A DNA stretch of 17,294 nucleotides from JAJYVT01 sp027339205 (GTDB lineage Bacteria > Actinomycetota > Acidimicrobiia > Acidimicrobiales > RAAP-2), in contig DAHWOV010000066.1 in the NCBI GenBank assembly GCA_027339205.1, positions 1 through 17,294 on the forward strand. Reading direction: 5' to 3'. The notes beneath the pieces are model-generated. The model saw only the letters and a program-made list of their open reading frames with translations. It had not been told where the DNA came from and ran no database searches. Below are positions 1-7,014 of the stretch, piece after piece (position 1 is the first letter of the stretch; every line of letters begins with the position of its first letter). A program made the translations under genes and the position numbers.

Positions 1-635
1 AGCCCGCTCCCCGTGATGCCGGGCACGAAGGCATACTGCTCCCAGTCGTCGAGCGCCCAGTGCACGGGGACCTCCACGATGCCGCGCGCGCCGGGCCCGT
101 CGTGCTCGGCGAGCACGTAGGGCACTTCGCAGTCCATCATCGAGCTGTCGTAGAGGAAGCCCCGGTCGATCAGCAGCGCGGGCGTGTGGTAGTTGAGCTC
201 CCACAAAGGGGCGCGGTAGCCGAGCGGCCGGAGCCCGGCGACCTTGTCGAGGGCCACGAGCCCGCGGTCGATCATGCGGGCCTCCTCGTCGTGCGTCATC
301 CCGATCGTGGACTCGTGCAGATAGCCGTGGTGCGCGATCTCGTGGCCGGCCTCCGCGATGCGGTTCACGACCGAGGGGTAGCGCTCCGCGGTGTAGCCGG
401 GGACGAAGAAGGTCCCTCGCACGCGCTGGCGCTCCAGGAGCCCGAGGAGGCGCGGGACGCCGGTGAGCGGGCCGTAGGCCTGGTGCGACATGACCGTGAG
501 CCGCCGGGCGCTCAGCGGATCGCACGCGAGCAGCGCGGACTCGGCGTCGAGGTCGAAGGTGAGCGCGGCCGCCGCCGCCTTGCCCTCCGGCCAGCGCATC
601 GGTGCCGGCGGCGCGGTGGTGTCCTGCCCGTTCAC
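1..635 (-). CDS. Polysaccharide-deacetylase-fold hydrolase (PuuE/imidase-like), 3' end cut by window edge
   Basis: The visible 211 codons form a NodB-type (CE4) catalytic domain. Motif 1 is TFDLDAE, with aspartates near residues 28 and 30. Motif 2 is HGYLH at about 103-107, and motif 3 is RAPLWE at about 141-146. The DWEQY block and the early SHQAYGP segment are typical of the subgroup containing allantoinase PuuE and bacterial imidase (cyclic imide hydrolase), not of cell-wall chitin deacetylases. There is no signal peptide, so it should act in the cytoplasm. The GTG start at 635 is chosen because it overlaps the codA stop in GTGA, implying translational coupling; an in-frame ATG lies at 599. 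The C-terminus lies beyond the left edge. From its position after a deaminase, it probably opens a cyclic ureide or imide ring or cleaves a related amide. The family is clear; the substrate is not known. Confidence 0.85.
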   Translation of the reverse strand, partial: MNGQDTTAPPAPMRWPEGKAAAAALTFDLDAESALLACDPLSARRLTVMSHQAYGPLTGVPRLLGLLERQRVRGTFFVPGYTAERYPSVVNRIAEAGHEIAHHGYLHESTIGMTHDEEARMIDRGLVALDKVAGLRPLGYRAPLWELNYHTPALLIDRGFLYDSSMMDCEVPYVLAEHDGPGARGIVEVPVHWALDDWEQYAFVPGITGSG

Positions 636-2020
636 CCTGGTACCCCCGCTCCCCCCGCCGACCCCTCCATGACCTCGGGTCCCCGCCGCCAGGTGGCGCC
701 CGCGGCATCGCGCACCCGGACGAAGTCGACCGCTTCCTCCGTCCCCCCTGTCGCGTCGTCCGCGCCCGGCCACCGGACCAGCGCCACCGACGGGTCGCGC
801 CGGGCGACGATCCGCCCGCGCGACACCACGACCGACGGCCGGACGAGACGCCGGATGACGTCGGCGGGGTCCGAGGCTGGGAGGAGGAGGAAGTTCGCCG
901 CAGCACCGGGCCGCACTCCGTACCTCGCGCCGATCCCGAGGACCTTCGCCGCCCGGTCCGTGACCATGCGGAAGCACTGCGCCACCTCCGATGGCGCCAT
1001 CAGCTGGGCCGCATGCGCGCCGACGTGGGCCACGAGGACCGGGTCGGCGGTCCCGAGCGGGTACCACGGGTCCATCACGTCGTCGTGGCCGAAGGCGACG
1101 TTCACGCCCGCGGCCAGGAGCTCCTTCACCTGGGTGAGACCCCGCCGCTTCGGATAGCCGTCGAAGCGGCCCTGGAGGTGAAGGTTGACGAGCGGGTTGC
1201 AGACGACGTTCAGACCCGACCGCTGGAGGATCCTGTGCAGCTTGTAGCTGTACGCGGGGTTGTAGGAGCCCATCGCGGTCGCGTGGCTCGCGGTGACGCG
1301 GTCTCCGAGGCCGCTTTGCAGCGCGCGGGTCGCCAGTACCTCGGAGAACCTCGACTGCTCGTCGTCGATCTCGTCGCAGTGGACGTCCACGAAGAGCCCG
1401 TGGCGAACGGCGAGGTCCACTGCGATCTCGAGCGAACGGACTCCGTCTTCGCGGGTGTCCTCGTAGTGGGGGATGGCGCCGATCGCGTCGACACCCCGGC
1501 GTGCCGCCTCCTCGAGCAGCTCCTGACCGCCTGGATACGAGCAGATGCCCTCCTGGGGAAAGGCGACGAGCTGGAGGTCGAGGACGTCGCGCACCCTCGC
1601 GCGCAGCTCGACCAGCGCGTCGAGCGCGACGAGCCCCGGGTCGGTGACGTCCACGTGGCTGCGCACGTAGAGCACCCCGTTGGCCACGTACCACCGCAGC
1701 ACCTCTTCGACCCGTTGGAGGACGTCGTCGCGGGAGAGCATGGGCTTGCGCTCGGCCCAGCGGGCGATGCCCTCCCAGAGCGTGCCGCTCTCGTTGGGCC
1801 GGGGCTCGCCCGCGGTGAGCACGCTGTCGAGGTGGACGTGCGGTTCGACGTAGGCCGGCGACACGAGGCAGCCGCGCCCGTCGACCACCTGGCGCGCCTG
1901 GGGCGGGTCGGCGGACGCCGGGACGATCTCCACGATGGTCCCCCCGCTCACGAGGAGGTCCACGCCGGCCATCGTCTCGGTGTCCACGAGGCGCGCCGCA
2001 CGAACGAGAAGGTCGAGCAC
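632..2020 (-). CDS. codA: Cytosine deaminase (amidohydrolase superfamily)
   Basis: A 462-residue metal-dependent amidohydrolase that converts cytosine to uracil and ammonia. All metal and catalytic residues of E. coli CodA are visible at matching positions. H61 and H63 are in PHVHLD, H214 and E217 in VHCDEIDDEQSRF, H246 in SHATAMGSYN, and D313-D314 in GHDDVMDPWYPLG. The substrate-loop region NPLVNLHLQGRFDGYPKRRG is also CodA-like. The GTG start at 2020 has a good GGAGG ribosome site about seven bases upstream. It lies 44 bp after the permease gene and overlaps the next gene by 4 bp, so the three are almost certainly one operon. CodA enzymes also accept isocytosine and creatinine, so the physiological substrate could be another cyclic amidine. 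The protein is somewhat longer than E. coli CodA because of its C-terminus. Confidence 0.95.
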   Translation of the reverse strand: MLDLLVRAARLVDTETMAGVDLLVSGGTIVEIVPASADPPQARQVVDGRGCLVSPAYVEPHVHLDSVLTAGEPRPNESGTLWEGIARWAERKPMLSRDDVLQRVEEVLRWYVANGVLYVRSHVDVTDPGLVALDALVELRARVRDVLDLQLVAFPQEGICSYPGGQELLEEAARRGVDAIGAIPHYEDTREDGVRSLEIAVDLAVRHGLFVDVHCDEIDDEQSRFSEVLATRALQSGLGDRVTASHATAMGSYNPAYSYKLHRILQRSGLNVVCNPLVNLHLQGRFDGYPKRRGLTQVKELLAAGVNVAFGHDDVMDPWYPLGTADPVLVAHVGAHAAQLMAPSEVAQCFRMVTDRAAKVLGIGARYGVRPGAAANFLLLPASDPADVIRRLVRPSVVVSRGRIVARRDPSVALVRWPGADDATGGTEEAVDFVRVRDAAGATWRRGPEVMEGSAGGAGVPG

Positions 2021-2064
2021 CCGAGTCCTCCCTCTGCTCCCGTCCGCGCCTTCCTGGCGAGCGA

Positions 2065-3522
2065 TCAGCGCCGGCTTGCGCCCGCAGCAGCGATCGGCTC
2101 GCCGGCGCCGACCGTCGTCCCGACCTTGCGGTCCACCCGCTGCGGCGCGGCATCACGCACGGACCCGGTCTCGAGGGCGCGGAGCACGAAGTAGACGAGG
2201 CCGCCGACGACGAAGCCGACGTAGAAGGCGATGTCGCCGCCGTGGAGCCAGCTCGAGGATGCGGGGCCGATGAACAATGTCGTGTCCATGAACGGCACCG
2301 CGGCACCGAAGCCGACGAGCTGCGCCACCAGCGCGGCACCGCCAAAGGGCAGCCTCGCGTAGTCCATGACGCTCTCTGGTTCGACCCGGCCTCGGTTCCG
2401 CAACCAGTGGACGATCTCGATCGCCGCGAAGGGCGGCACCCAGTAGGTCACGAAGAGCAGCACCTCTTCGAACTTCGAGGTGAGGTTCCCCGTGTGGAGC
2501 CACAAGGTGAGGGCGAACGCGACCGCGGTGACCACCACCGCCACGTAGGGTCTCTTGACGCGCGCGCCGGCTGCCTGGAGCGCGAGGGAGCCCGAGTAGT
2601 CGTTCATCGCGTTCACCGAGACCGTGCCGATCCAGATGGCGACCATGGCCATCCCGCCGAGCACGCCCCCGCCCATGAGACGGTCGATGCCCCCCGACGT
2701 GCTCTGGGCGACGGCGGAGGCGGCGGCGAGCCCGAGGATCTCCACCCAGATCGAGGAGAGGGAGACCCCGGCGAGGCTGAGGAAGAAGATCCCCGCGACG
2801 GACGAGTCCGGCTTCATGTACCGGCTGTAGTCCGACGCGTACGCGCCCCACGAGATGACGAAGCTCGCCGAGAGCGTGACCATCAGGATGAAGCCCCCGG
2901 CGAGGTCGCCACCGTGCGAGGTGGCGGCGACGTGCCAGTTCCCGACCGACGCCACCTTCACGGTCACCGCGATGAACATCGCCCCGAGCACGATCGACAT
3001 CCACTTCTGGAACAGGTGCATGACCTCGTAGCCGAAGAGGCCCAGCACGCCCTGCATGGCGAGGACGATGAGCAGACCGACCCAGAACGGCACGTGGATC
3101 AGGATGTGGATGGCCTCTGCGCCGAAGATCGCGTTGATGGCGTCCCATGCGATCGTGGACAACCACTGCAGCACGCCGGGCAGCGCGATCGACTTGCCGA
3201 ACGAGAGCCGCCCCACCGGAAGCTGCCCGAGCCCCGTCTTGGGTCCCCAGGTCCCGAGCACCGCCACGAGGAGGCCGCCGAGCACGGTTCCGACCACGAT
3301 CGCCGTGACCCCGAGAGAGAACCCGACACCGACGAAGCTCGCCGTCGCGAGCGTTCCGATGAAGAACCCCGCAGGGACCAGGTTGGGGGTGAACCACACG
3401 GTGAAGACCCGGTGCAGCCGCCCGTACCGCTCGTCCTCGGGGATCGGCGCCATGCCGTGCATCTCGAGCGTCGCGTGGCCCTCGTAGCGAGGCCGGTTGC
3501 CCTGGTAGATCTCGCTCGACAT
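2065..3522 (-). CDS. codB: NCS1-family nucleobase permease (CodB-like)
   Basis: A 485-residue integral membrane protein of the purine-cytosine permease (NCS1) family, expected to import cytosine or a related base with a cation. It shows about twelve hydrophobic segments. The first follows TPNLVPAGFF at about 45-54, and the family signature ASDYSRYM lies at about 229-236. A conserved loop TGLGQLPVGR is at about 96-105. The ATG at 3522 is chosen because GGGAGGGAGGG lies just upstream and the protein aligns from there. A longer reading from the GTG at 3603 adds 27 unconserved residues. It is the first gene of the codB-codA-hydrolase operon and is divergent from the PucR regulator. Substrate is inferred from the neighbouring cytosine deaminase; allantoin, hydantoin or other bases are possible for this family. 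Confidence 0.9.
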   Translation of the reverse strand: MSSEIYQGNRPRYEGHATLEMHGMAPIPEDERYGRLHRVFTVWFTPNLVPAGFFIGTLATASFVGVGFSLGVTAIVVGTVLGGLLVAVLGTWGPKTGLGQLPVGRLSFGKSIALPGVLQWLSTIAWDAINAIFGAEAIHILIHVPFWVGLLIVLAMQGVLGLFGYEVMHLFQKWMSIVLGAMFIAVTVKVASVGNWHVAATSHGGDLAGGFILMVTLSASFVISWGAYASDYSRYMKPDSSVAGIFFLSLAGVSLSSIWVEILGLAAASAVAQSTSGGIDRLMGGGVLGGMAMVAIWIGTVSVNAMNDYSGSLALQAAGARVKRPYVAVVVTAVAFALTLWLHTGNLTSKFEEVLLFVTYWVPPFAAIEIVHWLRNRGRVEPESVMDYARLPFGGAALVAQLVGFGAAVPFMDTTLFIGPASSSWLHGGDIAFYVGFVVGGLVYFVLRALETGSVRDAAPQRVDRKVGTTVGAGEPIAAAGASRR

Positions 3523-3540
3523 CGCGGCCCTCCCTCCCTC

Positions 3541-3561
3541 GCACCGTGCGGCCGACGGTGC
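3541..3561. promoter_or_regulatory. Hairpin in the codB leader next to the ribosome site
   Basis: GCACCGT at 3541-3547 and ACGGTGC at 3555-3561 are a perfect 7-bp inverted repeat with a 7-base loop. In the codB messenger this stem would end immediately before the purine-rich GAGGGAGGGAGGG ribosome site. It could influence translation or be a protein site. Whether it is a riboswitch or attenuator cannot be judged from this alone. Confidence 0.45.
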
Positions 3562-3580
3562 CACGTGCCGTGCCCCGGCT

Positions 3581-3595
3581 CCCAGCGCCGCTGGG
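3581..3595. promoter_or_regulatory. 15-bp perfect-arm palindrome
   Basis: CCCAGCG, one central C, then CGCTGGG form seven-base perfect arms around a single base. The one-base centre suits a DNA operator better than an RNA hairpin. It sits about 60 bp upstream of the codB start, within the predicted transcribed leader. No bound protein is known. Confidence 0.4.
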
Positions 3596-3622
3596 CGACC
3601 CACCGGCTCCCCTGCGAGGCAG

Positions 3623-3683
3623 CCGTCCGGGTCACCGGATCACCGTCCGGGTCACCAGATCATTCACCAGATCGTCCAGATCA
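3623..3683. repeat. Tandem repeat array of 20-21-bp period, candidate operator array
   Basis: Two adjacent 20-bp units, CCGTCCGGGTCACCGGATCA and CCGTCCGGGTCACCAGATCA (3623-3642, 3643-3662), differ at one base. A degenerate third unit of 21 bp follows (3663-3683) and again ends in CAGATCA. The GATCA box recurs at 3638, 3658 and 3679, every two helical turns, so bound protein would lie on one face of the DNA. The third unit overlaps the candidate codB -10 box. Cooperative binding by the divergently encoded PucR regulator is the natural guess, but this is inference. Confidence 0.6.
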
Positions 3684-3708
3684 TAAGGAAGTCCGCGCGC
3701 CTTATGAA
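3680..3708 (-). promoter_or_regulatory. Candidate sigma-70-type promoter for codB operon
   Basis: Read on the minus strand, TTCATA (3708-3703) matches the -35 consensus at four of six bases. TATGAT (3685-3680) matches the -10 consensus at five of six, and the spacer is exactly 17 bases. Transcription would begin near 3673 and leave a leader of about 150 bases before the codB ATG, including the tandem repeats and the two dyads. The good -10 box in so GC-rich a background supports it. Confidence 0.5.
3682..3706. promoter_or_regulatory. CATAAGG-N11-CCTTATG inverted repeat over the promoter
   Basis: A perfect 7-bp inverted repeat with an 11-base spacer (arms 3682-3688 and 3700-3706). Its arms overlap the -10 and -35 hexamers of the candidate codB promoter and its spacer fills the space between them. 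This is the geometry expected of an operator for a dimeric regulator acting directly on RNA polymerase. It could serve either direction of the divergent pair. Confidence 0.5.
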
Positions 3709-3743
3709 TAGGACGTTCGTCGAAGCGACGAGCTTTCCTTTAT

Positions 3744-3759
3744 ACGATCGTACGGTCGT
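3744..3759. promoter_or_regulatory. 16-bp near-palindrome upstream of the PucR-type gene
   Basis: ACGATCGTACGGTCGT equals its own reverse complement except at one symmetric pair of positions. It overlaps a TACGAT box (3743-3748) that could be a -10 element for the plus-strand regulator gene starting at 3795. Together they suggest an autoregulatory operator, though no convincing -35 box is visible. Confidence 0.4.
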
Positions 3760-3794
3760 GCGCTAGGGTCGAGCATGCGTCCGCGCACCGGTCC

Positions 3795-5333
3795 GTGACG
3801 ATCCGCGTCGCCGACCTCCTCGACCTGGCGCACCTCCAGCTCGAGCTCCTCGCCGGAGCCGGCGGCCTCGGCCACCAGGTTCGCTGGGCGCACGCATCGG
3901 ACCTGCCCGAGCCATGGAACTGGCTGGCGGGTGGCGAGCTCCTGATGAAGAACGGCCGCAGCCTCGCGAGGACGGCCGCCGGTCAGGTCCGGTTCCTCGA
4001 GCGGCTCGCCGACGCGGGCGTCACCGCGCTGGTCATCGGCAACGATCCGATGACCCCCGCGTTGACCCGGCGCGCTCGCGCGCGTGCGGAGGAGGTCGCG
4101 CTGCCGGTGCTGGCGGTGCCCTACTCGATGAGCTTCATCGCCATCAGCCGCGCGGTCGCCGACGACTCCGCTGCCGAGCAGTCCCGGCGCCTGGCGCGCA
4201 TCGAGCGGATCTACGGCGGCATCCAGCACGGCTCGGCACGCCACTCGACCGCGCCGGGCGCGTTCGTCCGCCGCCTCGGTGCCGAGCTCGGCCACCCGCT
4301 CCACGTCGCGGACGCGGCCACGGGGCTGCCCCTGCTCGGCTCGCCGCCCCTCGACGACGCGCTGGTCGCCACCCTGCGCGACGAGCTCGACCGCCGGCTT
4401 CCCGTCGTGCCCGCCGTCGTCCACCTTCCGGGGGACCGCGGGCACCCGGCCGTCGCGGTCTCGGTGCCCTTCGAGGAACCGACCGTGCTCCTCGCAACCC
4501 GAGGACGGGGAGCCGGGCTCGACCTCTCGATCCTCCACCACGCCGCTGCGGCGGTCGCCGTCGAGCTCACGCACGAGTCCCTCCGAGCCGATCTCGAGGC
4601 GCAGGCCCGCGCGTCGGTGCTCACCGCCCTGCTCGCCGAGGAGCGCGACGCCGCGGCCACGGACGGGGAGCCGGCGCTCGGAGTCGCTCTCGCGCGCTCC
4701 CGCCTCGTCGTGACGCCGGCGCCAGGCCCGGCGGCCCTCCGCGGGATCACCACGGCCCTTCGCCGCCGGCAGGTGCGCCACCTCGTGGTGGAGTCCGGCG
4801 GCCTTGCGTGGCTCCTCCTCGAGGAGGCAGGCGCGCACGGCCTGCCGCTCGGGCTGGTGGAGGCGCGCCTCGCCGATCGCTCGCCGCTCGGGGTGAGCGA
4901 CCCGGTGCGGAGCCCGACACGCGTGCCCGAGGCGGCTCGCGAGGCGCGGTTCGCGCTCGGCGTCGCCTCCGAGCGCGGCGGCGCCGTCCGCTACGGCGAC
5001 GGCGACAAGATCCCCGCGTTGCGAGACCCGGCCGCCGCCCGGGCGCTGGTCGACGACGTCCTCGGCCCGCTGCTCTCCTACGACGAACGGCATGGGACGG
5101 TCCTCGTGACATCGCTGGCCGCCTTCTTGTCCCACCGGCGCTCGTGGAGCCGGGCAGCGGCCGCGCTCCGCGTCCACAGGCAGACCGTCGTCTACCGCAT
5201 GCGGCGCGTGAGCGAGCTCACCGGGCGCGACCTGGCCGAGACCGCGGACCTCGCGGAGCTGTGGCTCGCGGTCTCGGCCCACCGCCTGCTCGGGAGCCGG
5301 GCGCGGGCACAGGTGAAGGCCCCCGGCCGCTAG
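3795..5333 (+). CDS. PucR-family transcriptional regulator
   Basis: A 512-residue regulator of the PucR/CdaR-like type. The N-terminal PucR domain begins at residue 4 (VADLLDLAHLQLELLAGAGG) and carries the typical WAHASDLPEPWNWLAGGELL block at about 31-50. The middle holds a less conserved GGDEF-like/sensor region. The C-terminal helix-turn-helix is about residues 454-477, ALRVHRQTVVYRMRRVSELT, followed by the DLAELWLAV tail. PucR of Bacillus activates purine breakdown genes; relatives sense nucleobases, ureides or amino acids. The GTG start at 3795 gives the normal family N-terminus but has no clear ribosome site. It is divergent from the codB-codA operon, which is its most likely target, and may also control the decarboxylase 70 bp downstream. 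Confidence 0.9.
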   Translation: MTIRVADLLDLAHLQLELLAGAGGLGHQVRWAHASDLPEPWNWLAGGELLMKNGRSLARTAAGQVRFLERLADAGVTALVIGNDPMTPALTRRARARAEEVALPVLAVPYSMSFIAISRAVADDSAAEQSRRLARIERIYGGIQHGSARHSTAPGAFVRRLGAELGHPLHVADAATGLPLLGSPPLDDALVATLRDELDRRLPVVPAVVHLPGDRGHPAVAVSVPFEEPTVLLATRGRGAGLDLSILHHAAAAVAVELTHESLRADLEAQARASVLTALLAEERDAAATDGEPALGVALARSRLVVTPAPGPAALRGITTALRRRQVRHLVVESGGLAWLLLEEAGAHGLPLGLVEARLADRSPLGVSDPVRSPTRVPEAAREARFALGVASERGGAVRYGDGDKIPALRDPAAARALVDDVLGPLLSYDERHGTVLVTSLAAFLSHRRSWSRAAAALRVHRQTVVYRMRRVSELTGRDLAETADLAELWLAVSAHRLLGSRARAQVKAPGR

Positions 5334-5356
5334 CCGCACCCAAGCGGCCCTGGGTT

Positions 5357-5388
5357 GCGCCCCGTGTCACGCGCCCCCGTGTCACGCG
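5357..5388. repeat. Short tandem repeat with CACGCGTG palindrome before the decarboxylase
   Basis: GCGCCCCGTGTCAC (5357-5370) is followed directly by GCGCCCCCGTGTCAC (5371-5385), a tandem duplication with one inserted C. The second copy runs into the 8-bp palindrome CACGCGTG at 5383-5390, just 14 bp before the decarboxylase ATG. A weak ACCCA/TGGGT stem lies at 5338-5355, after the regulator stop. This 70-bp gap may hold an operator or promoter. The repeat may also be fortuitous in such GC-rich DNA. Confidence 0.35.
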
Positions 5389-5403
5389 TGCGAGCATCGG
5401 GCC

Positions 5404-6957
5404 ATGGACGACACCACGGGTTCGCCCGGTCGCGCGCCCAGCGGCGCTGCCTCTCGCTTCGACTGGCACCCCGAACCGGGGCTCTTCGACCTCCCCGCGC
5501 AGGGTGCTCGCCAGGCGCTCGAGCAACTCGGACGAGAGGCGTGGAAGCTGGCGCTCGACTACATCTACGAAGAGGGGCTGGTGCGCCCCGTCGGTCCCGA
5601 CTCCTACACCGAGCTCCGCAGGCGCTTCTTCGGCCCTGCGCTCCGCCCGGAGCCCGCGCCGACGACCCCGCGGACGGCTGCCGCCGTGCTCGACGAGGTC
5701 CGCGCGCGCGTGGCGCCCTACGGCTACAACGCCTACCACCCCGGGTCGTTCTCCTACTTCACCCCGCCGCCGCTGCCGATGTCAGTGGTCGGCGAGCTGC
5801 TCTCCCAGGTGTTCCACCAGGGAGTCGACGTCTTCCACTCCGGGCCGGTCGGTGCCCTCGTCGAAGAGGAGGTCACCCGGTGGCTCGCCGACCTCGTCGG
5901 CGCGGGTCCCGACGCCTGGGGCGTCCTCACCTCGGGCGGCGTCATGGCGAACATCATGGCGATGACGGTCGCACGCGACCGGCACCTCGCCCGCCTCACC
6001 GGGTCACCTCGTCTTCCCCGAGGCGAGCTGCTCGACCGCGGCCGTGTCTACGTCTCCGACCAGGCGCACTTCTCCATCGCCCGCGCTCTGGACATCCTGG
6101 GCTTCCCGCCCGACGCGCTCGTCGTCATCGAGCCCGACGAGCGGTACCGCCTGCAGGCGGCGCCCGTCGCGAGCCGTCTCGAGCAGGACAAGGCGGCGGG
6201 CCTCGTCCCGTTCTGCATCGCCGCCGTCTGCGGCACGACCAACACCGGCTCGGTAGACGACATCCCCGCGCTCGCCGAACTGGCGGCACGGGAGGGGCTC
6301 TGGCTCCATGTGGACGCCGCGTACGGCGGCGCGGTGCGGATCTCGCCGCGCGACGCCACTCGCGTGCCCGGCCTGGAGCTGGCCGACTCGGTCACGGTCG
6401 ACCCCCACAAGTGGCTGTTCCAGGCCTACGACATCGGGGGCCTCGTGGTGCGCCGACGCGAGGACCTGCACCTCACCTTCCGTCGCTCCCCCGAGTACTA
6501 CCGCTCCGCCGTCCCCGAGCACGAGCCGCTCAACTGGCTCGAGTACTCCATGGAGGGCACGCGCCGCCTGCGCGCGCTCAAGCTGTGGACGTCCTGGAAG
6601 CACGTCGGCAGCGAGGGCTTCGCCCGGCTCGTCGAGCACGACAACGACGTCGCCGCGTTCCTCGCCGCGGAGATCAGCCGCTCCGACGACTTCGAGGCTG
6701 CGGTCGCCGAGCCCGACCTCTCGATCGTGTGCTTCCGTCACCTCGTGCCCGGCATGTCCGACGCCGACCTCGACGTACACCAGGACCGCCTGCAGCGGGC
6801 CCTGGAGGTCTCCGGCGAGGCATGGGTCTCGACCACGAGGCTGCGCGGCCGCACCTACCTGCGCGCCGGGGTCATCAACTGGCTGACCACCGAGAAGGCC
6901 GCGCTCGAGCTCCTCGAGTCCCTGCGGCGGCTCGCACGGTCGCACCCTGGCACATGA
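5404..6957 (+). CDS. PLP-dependent group II amino-acid decarboxylase
   Basis: A 517-residue cytoplasmic enzyme of the family that includes aromatic-L-amino-acid, tyrosine, histidine and glutamate decarboxylases. Conserved blocks are YNAYHPGSFSYFTPPPLP (108-125), TSGGVMANIMA (176-186), DQAHFS with the ring-stacking histidine H222, HVDAAYGG with cofactor-binding D304, and VDPHKWLFQ with Schiff-base lysine K336. Length is near that of aromatic amino-acid decarboxylases. The ATG at 5404 has a weak ribosome site. It follows the PucR-type gene by 70 bp on the same strand and converges on the hut operon, ending 57 bp from the last gene of that operon. The substrate cannot be read from sequence; histidine, tyrosine, tryptophan or dopa-like compounds are possible. 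No partner amine or amino-acid antiporter is visible. Confidence 0.9.
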   Translation: MDDTTGSPGRAPSGAASRFDWHPEPGLFDLPAQGARQALEQLGREAWKLALDYIYEEGLVRPVGPDSYTELRRRFFGPALRPEPAPTTPRTAAAVLDEVRARVAPYGYNAYHPGSFSYFTPPPLPMSVVGELLSQVFHQGVDVFHSGPVGALVEEEVTRWLADLVGAGPDAWGVLTSGGVMANIMAMTVARDRHLARLTGSPRLPRGELLDRGRVYVSDQAHFSIARALDILGFPPDALVVIEPDERYRLQAAPVASRLEQDKAAGLVPFCIAAVCGTTNTGSVDDIPALAELAAREGLWLHVDAAYGGAVRISPRDATRVPGLELADSVTVDPHKWLFQAYDIGGLVVRRREDLHLTFRRSPEYYRSAVPEHEPLNWLEYSMEGTRRLRALKLWTSWKHVGSEGFARLVEHDNDVAAFLAAEISRSDDFEAAVAEPDLSIVCFRHLVPGMSDADLDVHQDRLQRALEVSGEAWVSTTRLRGRTYLRAGVINWLTTEKAALELLESLRRLARSHPGT

Positions 6958-7014
6958 CGATCCTTGCGCTCGAGAGGTCGCCCGAGACCCCCGTCGCCGC
7001 GAGTGCGCCGGCGG

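Larger units (their letters stand above)
3523..3794. promoter_or_regulatory. Divergent codB / pucR control region
   Basis: This 272-bp non-coding gap separates the divergent permease and regulator genes. It contains at least six ordered repeat or dyad elements, annotated separately: a hairpin next to the codB ribosome site, a 15-bp palindrome, a 20-21-bp tandem repeat array, a CATAAGG inverted repeat inside a candidate promoter, a TCGTCG/CGACGA dyad at 3717-3731, and a 16-bp near-palindrome. It is also noticeably richer in A/T around 3660-3745 than anything else here, as expected for promoters. It probably carries the promoters for both directions and the binding sites of the PucR regulator, though no site has been assigned to a protein. 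Confidence 0.8.

Noticed and set aside
3523..3603. N-terminal extension of the permease from the GTG at 3603
   Set aside because: The 27 added residues are unconserved, and the ATG at 3522 has a strong ribosome site; the extension would also translate through the two leader dyads.
60..3711. Long plus-strand open frames opposite the hydrolase, codA and codB genes
   Set aside because: Low-complexity charged sequence, no recognisable domain or ribosome site, antisense to well-supported genes.
3702..5339. A 545-codon minus-strand frame opposite the PucR-type gene
   Set aside because: Arg/Glu/Gly-rich shadow of a gene whose N-terminal PucR and C-terminal helix-turn-helix blocks are clear; its start would also fall in the control region.
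6958..7014. Search for a bidirectional terminator in the convergent gap between the decarboxylase and the dppA-type gene
   Set aside because: No stable stem followed by a T or A run is visible in the 57 bases; only short GC-rich self-complementary bits.
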